DNA of 64,000 nt, from contig CAKZMM010000035.1 in NCBI GenBank assembly GCA_937128505.1, positions 1 to 64,000 of the forward strand, written 5' to 3'. Below the pieces are notes generated by a model that was not told the DNA's origin, did no database searches, and worked only from the letters and a program-made list of their open reading frames with translations. The first letter of the stretch is position 1. Each line of letters starts with the position of its first letter. The DNA is from an uncultured Thermogutta sp. Lineage in GTDB: Bacteria > Planctomycetota > Planctomycetia > Pirellulales > Thermoguttaceae. The translations under genes were made by a program, and so were the position numbers. Positions 28,063 through 36,684 of the stretch are shown here, piece after piece.

Positions 28063-29241
28063 ATGTTGCGTCCCGCTACTCGCCGACAATTTCTTCGGAC
28101 CGCCATATGGTCTGCCGGTATCCTAGGACTGAGTGAAGGTCGGTTTGCCAAAGCAGCTCCGACAGCTCAGATCCACGAGCTAAGGGTCATTAGTCATCAG
28201 AGTTTTTTTTATCACGGCTGGCCCACTTTAGCACGGCGCCGAAATGGGCAACTTCTTTTGGTTTATTCGGGCGGGCGGGAAGCACACGTATGTCCGTTTG
28301 GTCGTGTGGAGCTAATGCGGTCCAACGACCGTGGTGAGAGCTGGACATGGCCTCAGGTGATTATGGATAGCCCCATCGACGACCGCGATGCCGGCGTCCT
28401 GGAAACCTCAAAGGGAACCATTTTGGTCACTACTTTTACCTCATTGGCCTATACCCCCATGCTGGAAGCGCAGCGGAAGTTAGCGCCGGGTTCGCCTGGG
28501 AGTTGGCCCCAAGAAAAGTTGCAAAAGTGGGTTGCGGCGCACGAGCGAGCAGATGAAGTGGGACGTCAGGAAGTATTAGATGTTTGGATGTGCCGCTCGA
28601 CCGACGGCGGCTTGACGTGGTCAGGTCGATATCGGTGCATGGTCAACAGCCCCCACGGGCCGTTTGAGTTGGTCGATGGTCGGCTACTTTATGCTGGGAA
28701 AGAGTTATGGCGAGGCCAGAAACGAGTGGGAGTTTGTCAGTCGACCGATGACGGGCAAACCTGGGAATGGCTTTCGGAAATTCCGGCTCGCCCGGGGGAC
28801 GATCCTGCTCAATATCACGAACTACATGGCGTACAAACACCCGAGGGCCGGATTGTGGTGCAAATTCGCAATCATAACAAGCAAAATAATAATGAAACCC
28901 TCCAGTGCGAATCGGACGATGGGGGAAAGACCTGGATGCAACCCCACCCGATCGGAGTATGGGGTTTACCATCCCATTTGCTCCGGCTTCGCGACGGCAG
29001 GTTACTGATGACTTACGGACATCGTAGACCCCCCTTCGGAAATCAGGCACGCCTTTCAGCCGATGGGGCAAGGACGTGGTCTGAAGCCATAATCATTTCC
29101 GGAGACGGAACGAACGTCGATTTGGGCTATCCATCGACGGTAGAGCTCGAGGATGGCACGCTCCTTACGGTTTGGTATGAACTGATGGCCGGCTCACCGT
29201 ATGCCGTATTGCGACAAGCTCGTTGGACCTTGCAAGCTTAG
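28063..29241 (+). CDS. Tat-exported BNR-repeat (sialidase-like) protein
   Basis: This is a six-bladed beta-propeller protein of the sialidase/BNR type. Of 392 residues, the first 35 form a twin-arginine signal (TRRQFLRTAIWSAGILGL). Five Asp-box motifs (SxDxGxTW) follow: SNDRGESW, STDGGLTW, STDDGQTW, SDDGGKTW and SADGARTW. An RRRNGQLLLVYSGG segment corresponds to the first blade of exo-alpha-sialidase-like proteins, and DDRDAG and the C-terminal YPSTVELEDGTLLTVWYE region also match that family. In planctomycetes these proteins are common; true sialidase activity is unproven for most, so glycan-related or unknown function is the safe call. The start is the ATG at 28063 with AAGGAG nine bases upstream; an upstream in-frame start would spoil the signal peptide. 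Confidence 0.9.
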   Translation: MLRPATRRQFLRTAIWSAGILGLSEGRFAKAAPTAQIHELRVISHQSFFYHGWPTLARRRNGQLLLVYSGGREAHVCPFGRVELMRSNDRGESWTWPQVIMDSPIDDRDAGVLETSKGTILVTTFTSLAYTPMLEAQRKLAPGSPGSWPQEKLQKWVAAHERADEVGRQEVLDVWMCRSTDGGLTWSGRYRCMVNSPHGPFELVDGRLLYAGKELWRGQKRVGVCQSTDDGQTWEWLSEIPARPGDDPAQYHELHGVQTPEGRIVVQIRNHNKQNNNETLQCESDDGGKTWMQPHPIGVWGLPSHLLRLRDGRLLMTYGHRRPPFGNQARLSADGARTWSEAIIISGDGTNVDLGYPSTVELEDGTLLTVWYELMAGSPYAVLRQARWTLQA

Positions 29242-29688
29242 TCCGGTGCATCTTTTGCCCAATTGGTGTGCAAAAGTCTAGGTTTTCCCAGGGTGCTTTA
29301 GAGTGTGCCGGATATAACCGGATATAAGCAGCGAAAGATCGAAAAAATTCGGGTCCGAAGAGCTTCAAGCTCAAAATTCTCTGGCATAGGATTTGCGGGC
29401 CCGTTCCCGTGCCATGTAGCCTGGGGAGGTTTGACTTTTCCAGAATTATTGGCGAAACTTGCTGTTATAAAAGAAATCCTCAAACGACCGGACAAAGCTT
29501 GCATAGGCTCCGGTGTCCGACGAAAAGCCAAGGTGCGAGTCAAAAGTAATTTGGTGACGACCTTCGGCCGAAAAAGCTCGCGTCGGAAACGGGCGGGAAA
29601 TTTCCCCGGCCCTCAGTGGCAAGGTGAATGGGCCGATTAACGATTTAGTCGGCGGTGACCGTTATAAGGACTTGGTCGGCGGAATCCA
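29242..29688. other. gap between sialidase-like gene and nifU
   Basis: No gene is supported; a 111-codon GTG-start frame at 29305-29640 is basic and motif-free. CCGGATATAA is duplicated at 29310-29330. A hairpin at 29252-29276 may end the upstream transcript. Confidence 0.4.
29252..29276 (+). terminator. possible terminator after the sialidase-like gene
   Basis: CTTTTGC (29252-29258) pairs with GCAAAAG (29270-29276) 11 bases past the stop codon. The following bases are TCTAGGTTTT, only a weak T-run. Confidence 0.35.
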
Positions 29689-30720
29689 GTGAGCGAGGAA
29701 CAAACGCCCGTGGCGTGGGAATACAGTGAGAAGACGAAGCGCCTGTTTTTGGATGCTATCCACGGAAAGCCGGGAACTCACCTCGGTGAGATCGCCCAGC
29801 CGGATGGCGTAGGCGAGTATGGGTCGATTGTTTGCGGGGATGCGATGCGATTTATGTTCCGATGTGACAGGCATCCCACGGATCCCACGCAAGACGTCAT
29901 TGTGGAGGCGAGGTATTTAACCTTCGGGTGTACCTCGGCGATCGCATCCTCGGAGGCTTTGTGTAGCATTTTGGAAAACGGCCGGTATACACCCATTAAG
30001 GCCCTGGAAATTCGTAATAGCGACATCGTGGAGTATCTCGAGGGCCTCCCGGAGCAAAAAATCCATTGTTCCGTGATGGGAACGGAGGCGCTTCAAGCGG
30101 CGGTTTTCGATTGGGCGCGGCGGCGGGGGGTGGATCTACGCACCTTGGGACTGGACGTTCATCCCGAGGAAGAGCACGGGCGAGTGGTTTGCAAATGCTT
30201 TTCGCTGACAGAACCTTATCTTAAGCGGAAAATCCGCGAGCTGAATCTGCGCACTATTCCGGAGATCATCAACGCCCTTAAAGCGGGCGGGGCTTGCATG
30301 TCGTGCCATTATGCGCCGGGAGGATTGCAGGATCTCTTGGATGAAGTCTGGGGCGTGCGTCAACTTAGGGTCGTCGCATCAGCAGGGGAGAGTGCGGCTT
30401 TAGCCACTGAGGTTCAAAGGGCCGTCGCGGAGGAACGACCGCACGGTAGCTTGTTGGATCAAGCAGAATGGGCCGCTTCAGGAATTTCCGCCTATCAATT
30501 TGGTAAGAAAGTCGAAAAGGCAATCGACGATTATATTCGTCCGATGCTCGCTCAGGATGGAGGTGACTTGGAAATAGTCGATATCAAAGGAAACTTGGTG
30601 TACTGTCGGCTGTCGGGAGCCTGTGCGGGCTGCCGGGGCGCTGCTCAGACCCTCAAACTGATGATTGAACGCACCTTAAAGGAGATGGTAGACGAGCGCG
30701 TTCGCGTTATCCAAGTTTAG
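29689..30720 (+). CDS. nifU: Fe-S cluster scaffold NifU, full three-domain form
   Basis: NifU receives sulfur from NifS and assembles Fe-S clusters for transfer to target proteins. All three domains are present in 343 residues. The IscU-like domain has C49 (VCGD), C81 (FGCTSAIASSEAL) and C127 (HCS). The central BFD-type [2Fe-2S] domain has C168, C170, C203 and C206 (CKC ... CMSC). The C-terminal NifU/Nfu domain has C312 and C315 (CAGC) after AQDGGDLEIVDI. It is slightly longer than typical NifU, mainly in the linker around 225-265. The start is a GTG with only a weak upstream GGCGGA. The nifS gene follows after 454 bases. No nitrogenase genes are seen, so a housekeeping role is likely. Confidence 0.96.
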   Translation: MSEEQTPVAWEYSEKTKRLFLDAIHGKPGTHLGEIAQPDGVGEYGSIVCGDAMRFMFRCDRHPTDPTQDVIVEARYLTFGCTSAIASSEALCSILENGRYTPIKALEIRNSDIVEYLEGLPEQKIHCSVMGTEALQAAVFDWARRRGVDLRTLGLDVHPEEEHGRVVCKCFSLTEPYLKRKIRELNLRTIPEIINALKAGGACMSCHYAPGGLQDLLDEVWGVRQLRVVASAGESAALATEVQRAVAEERPHGSLLDQAEWAASGISAYQFGKKVEKAIDDYIRPMLAQDGGDLEIVDIKGNLVYCRLSGACAGCRGAAQTLKLMIERTLKEMVDERVRVIQV

Positions 30721-30792
30721 GCCAAATTTTCGTTCCAGCCCGGCACGGAATGAGGGCGGTCAAACTTGAGGAGTTTTTTCCGGTTGCCGTTC

Positions 30793-30953
30793 GGATGATT
30801 CAACGTTGATCGGACGATTCAAAAGTTTTCGGATGACCCAAAGATTTGGGATGATCCAAAAACGTTCGAATGATTAATAATTGATCAGATGGTCCATAAT
30901 TTCTGGATGGTCCAAAAATGATCGGACATCCTTAAAAAATATATGAACGATGT
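30793..30953. repeat. degenerate array of eight to nine 18-19-base units
   Basis: Units aligned on the consensus GGATGATCCAAAAA start at 30793, 30812, 30831, 30849, 30868, 30887, 30905 and 30924, with a weaker ninth at 30945. Spacing is 18 or 19 throughout (21 to the last). The core GGAYGRTYC is kept while the A/T-rich part varies. No open frame uses the array. It lies between nifU and the downstream terminator. Confidence 0.85.
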
Positions 30954-30988
30954 AAAATTTATACGTTAATCGGCAAGAATTTTTATGG

Positions 30989-31010
30989 GCCGCCACTGTG
31001 GGCGGCTTTT
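30989..31010 (+). terminator. intrinsic terminator between nifU and nifS
   Basis: GCCGCC (30989-30994) and GGCGGC (31001-31006) form a perfect stem with a 6-base loop, followed directly by TTTT. This is a good Rho-independent terminator for nifU transcription. Confidence 0.7.
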
Positions 31011-31174
31011 AGGGGCGGCACATTGGGTCGAAAGGGTGACCAACGTGATGAGCCCGGGCACCCTTAACCGCAGCTTGTCAAACGCGTCTTTCTTGGCGAC
31101 TGACACAGAAAACCGGCATTATCCAACTAGCGGTCAAGACCGGTAACAAATCAAAAGGACTTTCTGAATTACTT

Positions 31175-32407
31175 ATGCGAATTATTTACCTCGACAATAA
31201 CGCCACCACTCCCATCGCACCGGAAGTCTTCGAGGCGATGATTCCTTTCCTGACGGGGGAGTACTTCAACCCTAGCTCGATGTATGACCCCGCGCGGCGC
31301 GTTGCTCAGGCGATGGGAGAAGCACGAAGGACGGTCGCCCGGCATCTGGGTTTTGTCGACCCTAGTGAAATCATCTTCACTTCTTGTGCTACGGAAAGTA
31401 ATAACGCAGCCATCGTGGGGGTAGCCAAGGCAAACTCGGCACGGCGGCACATTATTACAACGGCTGTAGAGCATCCGGCGGTCCTCGAAGTTTGTAAAGA
31501 GATGCAGCGTCAAGGATACGACGTAACCTTTCTCCCCGTGGATCGCCACGGTAACCTTGACGTTACCACGTTTATCCGGGCTTTGCGTCCGGACACCTTG
31601 CTCGTGACGATCATGCACGCCAACAACGAGACCGGCGTGTTATTTCCCATCGGGGAGCTTGCGCGCATTACTAAGGAGACCGATCCTTCCATCGTCTTCC
31701 ACACAGATGCAACCCAAACGGTCGGTAAAATGCGAATTGATCTGAGCGGCGGGTTGCGCCATGTCGATTTGCTCTCTTTTTCGGGCCACAAGCTGCATGC
31801 TCCGAAAGGTGTAGGGGTGCTGTTTGTGCGCCGGGGCACTCGTTGGCGGCCAATCATGATCGGTGGGCATCAAGAGCAGGGCCGTCGGGCCGGCACGGAA
31901 AATGTTCCTTATATCATCGGTTTGGCCCGAGCTATGGACCTGGCAGCCCAGCACGTGGAGGAAGAGGAGACTCGTGTCCGCCGGCTCCGAGATCGGCTGG
32001 AGAGAGAATTGGTTGCGAGAATTCCCTACATAGAAGTCAACGGACGCGGGGCACCGCGGCTGCCCAACACGCTGAATCTCTCGTGTCATTTTATCGAGGG
32101 GGAGGCGATGCTTTTCGAACTGAGCGATCACGGGATTTGTGCATCCAGTGGCTCTGCGTGTACCTCCGGATCGCTGGAACCCTCCCACGTACTTTTGGCC
32201 ATGCACGTGCCGGTTACAGCAGTGCATGGATCAATCCGCTTCAGTCTCAGCCGCTACAATACTGAAGAAGAAATCGATTATGTCATTCAGGTCTTCCCGG
32301 AGGTGGTAGCCCAGTTACGCCGGGCATCCCCGTATTGGGATAGTCAACTCAATGCCCCTCGCGAGGATGCCCAGCAGCTTTTCCTGGCCGCCCAACCGGG
32401 TATATGA
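31175..32407 (+). CDS. nifS: cysteine desulfurase NifS
   Basis: NifS removes sulfur from cysteine, giving alanine and a persulfide that feeds the NifU scaffold. The 410-residue protein is a class V aminotransferase with YLDNNATTP at the N-terminus, H100, D178 (HTDATQ), the PLP lysine K206 (SFSGHKLHAPKG) and the catalytic cysteine C329 in the mobile loop SSGSACTSGSLEPSHVL. This short loop is the NifS/IscS (group I) type. Two features make the pairing with nifU plausible: same strand and complementary function. A hairpin terminator lies between them, so they may be separately transcribed. The C-terminus has about 20 residues after the usual end of the family. The ATG has only a distant AAAGGA upstream. 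Confidence 0.96.
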   Translation: MRIIYLDNNATTPIAPEVFEAMIPFLTGEYFNPSSMYDPARRVAQAMGEARRTVARHLGFVDPSEIIFTSCATESNNAAIVGVAKANSARRHIITTAVEHPAVLEVCKEMQRQGYDVTFLPVDRHGNLDVTTFIRALRPDTLLVTIMHANNETGVLFPIGELARITKETDPSIVFHTDATQTVGKMRIDLSGGLRHVDLLSFSGHKLHAPKGVGVLFVRRGTRWRPIMIGGHQEQGRRAGTENVPYIIGLARAMDLAAQHVEEEETRVRRLRDRLERELVARIPYIEVNGRGAPRLPNTLNLSCHFIEGEAMLFELSDHGICASSGSACTSGSLEPSHVLLAMHVPVTAVHGSIRFSLSRYNTEEEIDYVIQVFPEVVAQLRRASPYWDSQLNAPREDAQQLFLAAQPGI

Positions 32408-32950
32408 TTGCCGGAAACTTTACGAAAATTTCGCCAAACTGAGCTTCATTTTCCACTTCCGTCGCCCGGGAACCTTATCCAAGCGATGAGGAGTAATCTT
32501 GCAGCTTTGGGGAGGTTACCAGAGCGCTATGATGATTTTTCCGCGGTGCCTTTGTGGTCGATGGAATTTGAAGCAATGCTCCCAGGAAACTCTCACGAAG
32601 CGCTTGCGAACCTTTTAGCCCTGAAGAAAAAATCAAAGGGAAGGATAGAAAGGAAGGATAAATGTACCGCGCAAGGTCTGTAAATATCGGTCGGAAGGTA
32701 ATCGCACTGTGAAAACACTGGCTTAAAGACGCAGGAAAAGAGCGCATTGAAGAGACTCGCAGAGGCAAACACGAAAACTTGTCCGGCTCCCCGCGAGACT
32801 AGCTCGAAAAAAGGGTTTTCGGGTTGTGCGGCTTTTGGCTTAGCCAGGCAGTGACGGATAGGTAACCAATCACTCGATTCTCGCTACGTGCCCTCCGCTT
32901 GAGATGTGATCTAAAGCGTGTTCGGAGAAATCAAAGGAATTCCCGTTCCC
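32408..32950. other. gap after nifS, nothing recognised
   Basis: A 91-codon frame begins with TTG right after the nifS stop, but it lacks a ribosome binding site and known motif. No terminator or repeat was found. Confidence 0.4.
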
Positions 32951-34261
32951 ATGCGAGGTTCAAAGAAAATGCCACAAGCAGTATGGATTCTGGTCCCGGG
33001 CACGATTGATCCGCGTAGTAGTCAATCTGTTCCGCGGAGCGAGGGTTCTCGTTCGTTTGCGTGCCCCAGAGGCAACGGGTTTTTTTGTGGACAATGGCTC
33101 ATTTCGCTCCTTTTGGGCTTGGTGAATTGGTTCACGGGATCAGCGATTCTTTGCGCCGAAAATCCGGCGGTTGTGCCTGGGGAAAATATTAAAGTGCTTC
33201 GCGTTTACATCGGGACTTACACGACGGGAGAAAGCCGCGGGATTTACACCGCGCAAGTAGACCTCGATCGAGCCACTCTGAGTGAGCCGGTTTTGGCAGC
33301 ACAGTTGCGTAACCCATCTTTTTTGGCGATCCATCCGACCAAGCCCGTGCTGTACGCGGTAGGAGAGATGGCCGATTTCCAGGGAAAACGCATGGGTGCC
33401 GTCACCGCCTTAGCGATCGAGCGGCCAGCGGGCACACTGCGGCTTTTGAATCAGCAGCCGTCGGGTGGAGCTGGGCCATGCCACTTGTGTGTGGATAGTT
33501 CTGGTGAGTTTGTGGTTGTGGCTAATTATGGGGCAGGAAGTACCGCATGTTTTCCGCTGGCTCCTGACGGTTCATTGAAGCCGGCTTCCGCGATCGTTCA
33601 GCACCAAGGTTTCAGCGTTCATCCCACTCGGCAGAAGGGACCGCATGCACATCAGGTCAGAATGCCGCCTGGCAAAGACCTCGTTCTTGTGCCGGATTTG
33701 GGTTTGGACAAAGTGATGTTGTATCATCTGGACAAGGAGAAAGGGGAGCTTCGGGCGGCGAATCCGCCGAGCGTTTCGCTGCCGCCGGGCTCGGGCCCCC
33801 GCCATTTGGCCTTTGGACCCGGTGGTAAATTTCTGTATGTGCTCAACGAACTCAGTTCGTCGATTAGCGTATTTGCATGCCGGGACTGGATTCCCTTGAA
33901 GTTGGTGCAAACAGTCTCGGCGTTGCCCGCGGATTTTCCTGGAGATAACACTGGGGCTGAAGTGGTGGTGCATCCCTCCGGTAGGTTTTTGTATAGTTCT
34001 AATCGCGGTCATGACAGTATTGCAATCTTCTCGATCGACCAAGCCAACGGCACCTTGACCTTGCGGGGTCATGTACCCAGTGGGGGCAGAACACCGCGAA
34101 ATTTCAACATCGATCCCTCCGGCACCCTGCTGATTTCTGCAAATCAAAACTCAAACAACATCCTCGTGTATCGAATTGATCAGACCACCGGAGAACTTAC
34201 GCCTTCCGGTTCAGAAATCAAGGTGGGTGCCCCGGTGTGCATCATCTTCGCAAAATTTTGA
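32951..34261 (+). CDS. exported lactonase-type beta-propeller protein
   Basis: The protein matches the seven-bladed lactonase family (PF10282), which includes cytosolic 6-phosphogluconolactonase of the YbhE type. Landmarks include VYIGTYTTGESRGIYTAQVDLDRATLSEP, PSFLAIHPTKPVLYAVGE, GGAGPCHLCVDSSGEFVVVANYG, PHAHQVRMPPGKDLVLVPDLGLDKV, GPRHLAFGPGGKFLYVLNELSSSISVF and TPRNFNIDPSGTLLISANQNSNNILVY. A hydrophobic stretch (WLISLLLGLVNWFTGSAIL) precedes the propeller, so this copy is probably exported or anchored, unlike the cytosolic enzyme; substrate is then uncertain. Three starts are possible: GTG 32918, ATG 32951 (AAAGGA 12 bases upstream) and ATG 32969 (GAGG 10 bases upstream). I use 32951. Confidence 0.88.
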   Translation: MRGSKKMPQAVWILVPGTIDPRSSQSVPRSEGSRSFACPRGNGFFCGQWLISLLLGLVNWFTGSAILCAENPAVVPGENIKVLRVYIGTYTTGESRGIYTAQVDLDRATLSEPVLAAQLRNPSFLAIHPTKPVLYAVGEMADFQGKRMGAVTALAIERPAGTLRLLNQQPSGGAGPCHLCVDSSGEFVVVANYGAGSTACFPLAPDGSLKPASAIVQHQGFSVHPTRQKGPHAHQVRMPPGKDLVLVPDLGLDKVMLYHLDKEKGELRAANPPSVSLPPGSGPRHLAFGPGGKFLYVLNELSSSISVFACRDWIPLKLVQTVSALPADFPGDNTGAEVVVHPSGRFLYSSNRGHDSIAIFSIDQANGTLTLRGHVPSGGRTPRNFNIDPSGTLLISANQNSNNILVYRIDQTTGELTPSGSEIKVGAPVCIIFAKF

Positions 34262-34946
34262 TGTGCCGAACCGATAGATCATTTCGACTTGCTCGGCATA
34301 GTAGGGTTGACATCACGTTACGAAAAGCGGATTTCAATAGACGGTTTGCAGCTTTCGCACCTTGCGATACGGCTTCGAGGCTTACAATCGTAAGCACCGG
34401 GTGAGCATTTGGAAGTTTCGACGGATGGCGAAATCTTCTGGCCCTCCACTGTGCAACCATGTTTCACGAGAGTGAGATTTCCGACGGGGGGCTATTTGTG
34501 CACGCCAAACGGGCTTTCGCGTGCACCTGGAAGGAGCCTTGAAGCGCGGTTGAAGCAGTAAGAGGAGGTATGAATGGAATTTAGGGGCGGGAACCTCCTG
34601 AAAAATCAAGTTTCTTCTCGCACATGACCTTCGAACTCAGATGATCTTTGAACTTAGATGCCTTCGAATTCAGATGACCTGCGAATTCAGATGACCTGCG
34701 AACTGCAGTGATCTTCGGACCGAGAGGGTCTTCGCAACCGGGCGATCTTCGGACGGTGAAAATCCTCGAACGGTTTCGGCTTGTTAGGGCGTTACCACCT
34801 TACTAGGAAGGATGCAAAAAGACGCGGGTCATTAGCCCGCAGATCCAAAAAAGTTGCTTCTTGAATCGAAAATCGGTCGGTAAAGGGCGAAGAAACCGGA
34901 ATAGACACCGATCATGAAATCCAATGCACATCGGAGGAACCTTTGG
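34262..34946. other. gap with nine-unit 17-base array
   Basis: No gene is supported. The array at 34624-34775 is annotated separately. The bases after it lead into the ribosome binding site of the substrate-binding lipoprotein. Confidence 0.5.
34624..34775. repeat. degenerate array of nine 17-base units
   Basis: Units start at 34624, 34641, 34658, 34674, 34691, 34708, 34725, 34742 and 34759, a strict 17-base phase with one 16. The first is ATGACCTTCGAACTCAG; all keep a core close to YCTTCGAA, which is nearly palindromic. Divergence rises toward the right end. It is noncoding and lies 170 bases before the substrate-binding lipoprotein gene. Confidence 0.88.
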
Positions 34947-36002
34947 ATGCTGGCCCGGAAAGCTCTGGTTAGAAAAAACAATCGGTGCGTATTTGCCGGC
35001 TTCGTTTTGATGATCACAGCGGTTTGGATTGCAGGATGTTATCACCCGGAACAAGGGCCCCCACGCGGCGCGGGGCACGGCGGAAATACGCGCTCATTAC
35101 CCGGGGTCTCCTCGCAAGCGGGCGCACAATCGGGACCCGCAAGCGCCGAGCGCACGTATGTAATCGGGATGAGTCAGTGCAACCTCGGTGAGCCCTGGCG
35201 GGTGCAAATGAATGCCGACATCAGGGCAGCTGCGGAAACACACCCGAATTTGGAGGTCATTTTCAAAGATGCACAAAACGATACTCTTCGTCAACGGACA
35301 CACGTCGAAGAGTTCATTAGCGCTAAGGTGGATCTCATTATTATCAGTCCGAAGGAAGCGCAGCCGTTGACCGAACCCGTGGCCCGGGCCTATCAGGCAG
35401 GTATCCCTGTGATTGTTTTAGACCGTGCCGTTTTGGGAGACCAGTACACGTGCTTCATCGGCGCCGACAACAAGAAAATCGGTTATGCCGCGGGAAAGTG
35501 GTTGGTTGAAAAACTCGGGGGCCGGGGCAAGGTCGTTGAACTGATGGGGTTGATGACCTCCACTCCGGGGCAGGACCGGCATACGGGGTTTCGCGAGGCG
35601 ATTGCCCGAAGTGAAATCGAGGTGATTTTCGAGGCGGATATGAAGTGGTTGGGACCGAATGCCCGACGGGAAATGGAATCCGCTTTGGCGAGATTTGACA
35701 AGATCGATGCCGTGTACGCGCACAATGATCCTGCTGCCCACGGTGCTTATTTGGCCGCAAGAGCAGTGGGGCGCGAGAAGGAGATGCTCTTTGTCGGAAT
35801 CGACGCATTACCCCATGAAGGCGTCGCATACGTCAGGCAGGGCATCCTCAGTGCTACCTTTCAATATCCCACAGGTGGCGCCGAGGCAATCGATATCGCG
35901 TTGAAAATCCTGCGGGGGGAAAGGGTTCCCAAAAAAATCGTGCTCGGATCCCGGGTATTTACCGTAGAAAATGTCGATCGTGGCGGAGATCCCATCGAAT
36001 AA
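34947..36002 (+). CDS. sugar-type ABC substrate-binding lipoprotein
   Basis: This is a periplasmic binding protein of the ribose/galactose type (Peripla_BP_4). The signal peptide ends in a lipobox (WIAGC), so the mature protein is lipid-anchored. The core shows the family landmarks: IGMSQCNLGEPWRVQMNADI, VDLIIISPKEAQPLTEPV, GIPVIVLDRA, CFIGADNKKIGYAAGKWL, DRHTGFREAI, DAVYAHNDPAAHGAY, and FVGIDALPHEGVAYV. No ATPase or permease gene is next to it, so its transporter is elsewhere or it serves as a sensor. The start is the ATG at 34947, with GGAGG nine bases upstream; an ATG 11 codons earlier lacks one. Ligand unknown. Confidence 0.9.
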   Translation: MLARKALVRKNNRCVFAGFVLMITAVWIAGCYHPEQGPPRGAGHGGNTRSLPGVSSQAGAQSGPASAERTYVIGMSQCNLGEPWRVQMNADIRAAAETHPNLEVIFKDAQNDTLRQRTHVEEFISAKVDLIIISPKEAQPLTEPVARAYQAGIPVIVLDRAVLGDQYTCFIGADNKKIGYAAGKWLVEKLGGRGKVVELMGLMTSTPGQDRHTGFREAIARSEIEVIFEADMKWLGPNARREMESALARFDKIDAVYAHNDPAAHGAYLAARAVGREKEMLFVGIDALPHEGVAYVRQGILSATFQYPTGGAEAIDIALKILRGERVPKKIVLGSRVFTVENVDRGGDPIE

Positions 36003-36684
36003 CGGAGCGGACTTGAAATTACCGCGCGAATTTCACGCGATCTACGGCGGATGAGATCTTCCAGGAAGAAGCCCCTTTTCCGCAATTTCTTGGGGGTTCG
36101 GCGTCATCCGTCCCAGTGCGCATCCGCGCGGAAATCTCCCTTCGGTCAGTCGCGGCTCGCAAATTCAACCGTCAAACGTCGTGGGAAGTTCGGCCACGAA
36201 GATCTGGCCATGCCCTGCGAATTTCTGCAAAAAGTCCGATTTTCCCTCTCCCCTCTATGCAACGTCAACCGCTCGAAAACCGCACCGTTACCCCGCGCCG
36301 GGTCGCGCCGTTTTAGGGCGATCGGCTGCCAACAATTTGCCCTCACGTCGGCGAATTACCCTTTGCAAAGATCGCGAAGGGGCCCCGCGTCTCCACTTGC
36401 ACAAACCAATCATTGCATCGCCCGCAGTAACGCAACGGCTTCGGCTTCAGCGAGCTAATCTTATTCGGCGTTCGAATCTTATTCGGCCCTGGAATCTTAT
36501 TACCCTCCATGCAACGGTCTTTCGGATGCGGAACAGCGCCGGTAGTTTCGCCATTTTCGCCACAAGTTGCTTTTTAGGTGCCTAGTGACTAATCGCTTCG
36601 GCCCCGGTGTTGTAAACTTGTAACAAACTCGGAAAATGGAGCCGCCAAGGGTAGGTCCGACAGATTTCAAAACGGAGGTGGCGA
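36003..36684. other. gap with an 18-base triplet repeat
   Basis: Open frames here are short and motif-free. AATCTTATTCGG-type units occur three times at 36455-36508. The promoter of the alanine dehydrogenase gene should lie near the right end. Confidence 0.45.
36455..36508. repeat. three 18-base tandem units
   Basis: Units start at 36455, 36473 and 36491: AATCTTATTCGGCGTTCG, AATCTTATTCGGCCCTGG, AATCTTATTACCCTCCAT. The left half is conserved and the right half varies. Confidence 0.88.

Larger units (their letters stand above)
30721..31174. other. gap between nifU and nifS with repeat array and terminator
   Basis: The gap holds a degenerate tandem array (30793-30953) and a strong hairpin (30989-31010), both annotated separately. 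The hairpin suggests that nifS has its own promoter in the last 160 bases. Confidence 0.6.

Noticed and set aside
29305-29640. A 111-codon gene before nifU
   Set aside because: GTG start without a binding site, Arg/Lys-rich random-looking sequence.
29689-32407. Nitrogen-fixation cluster
   Set aside because: nifU and nifS are present but no nitrogenase or nif assembly genes; NifU/NifS also serve general Fe-S assembly.
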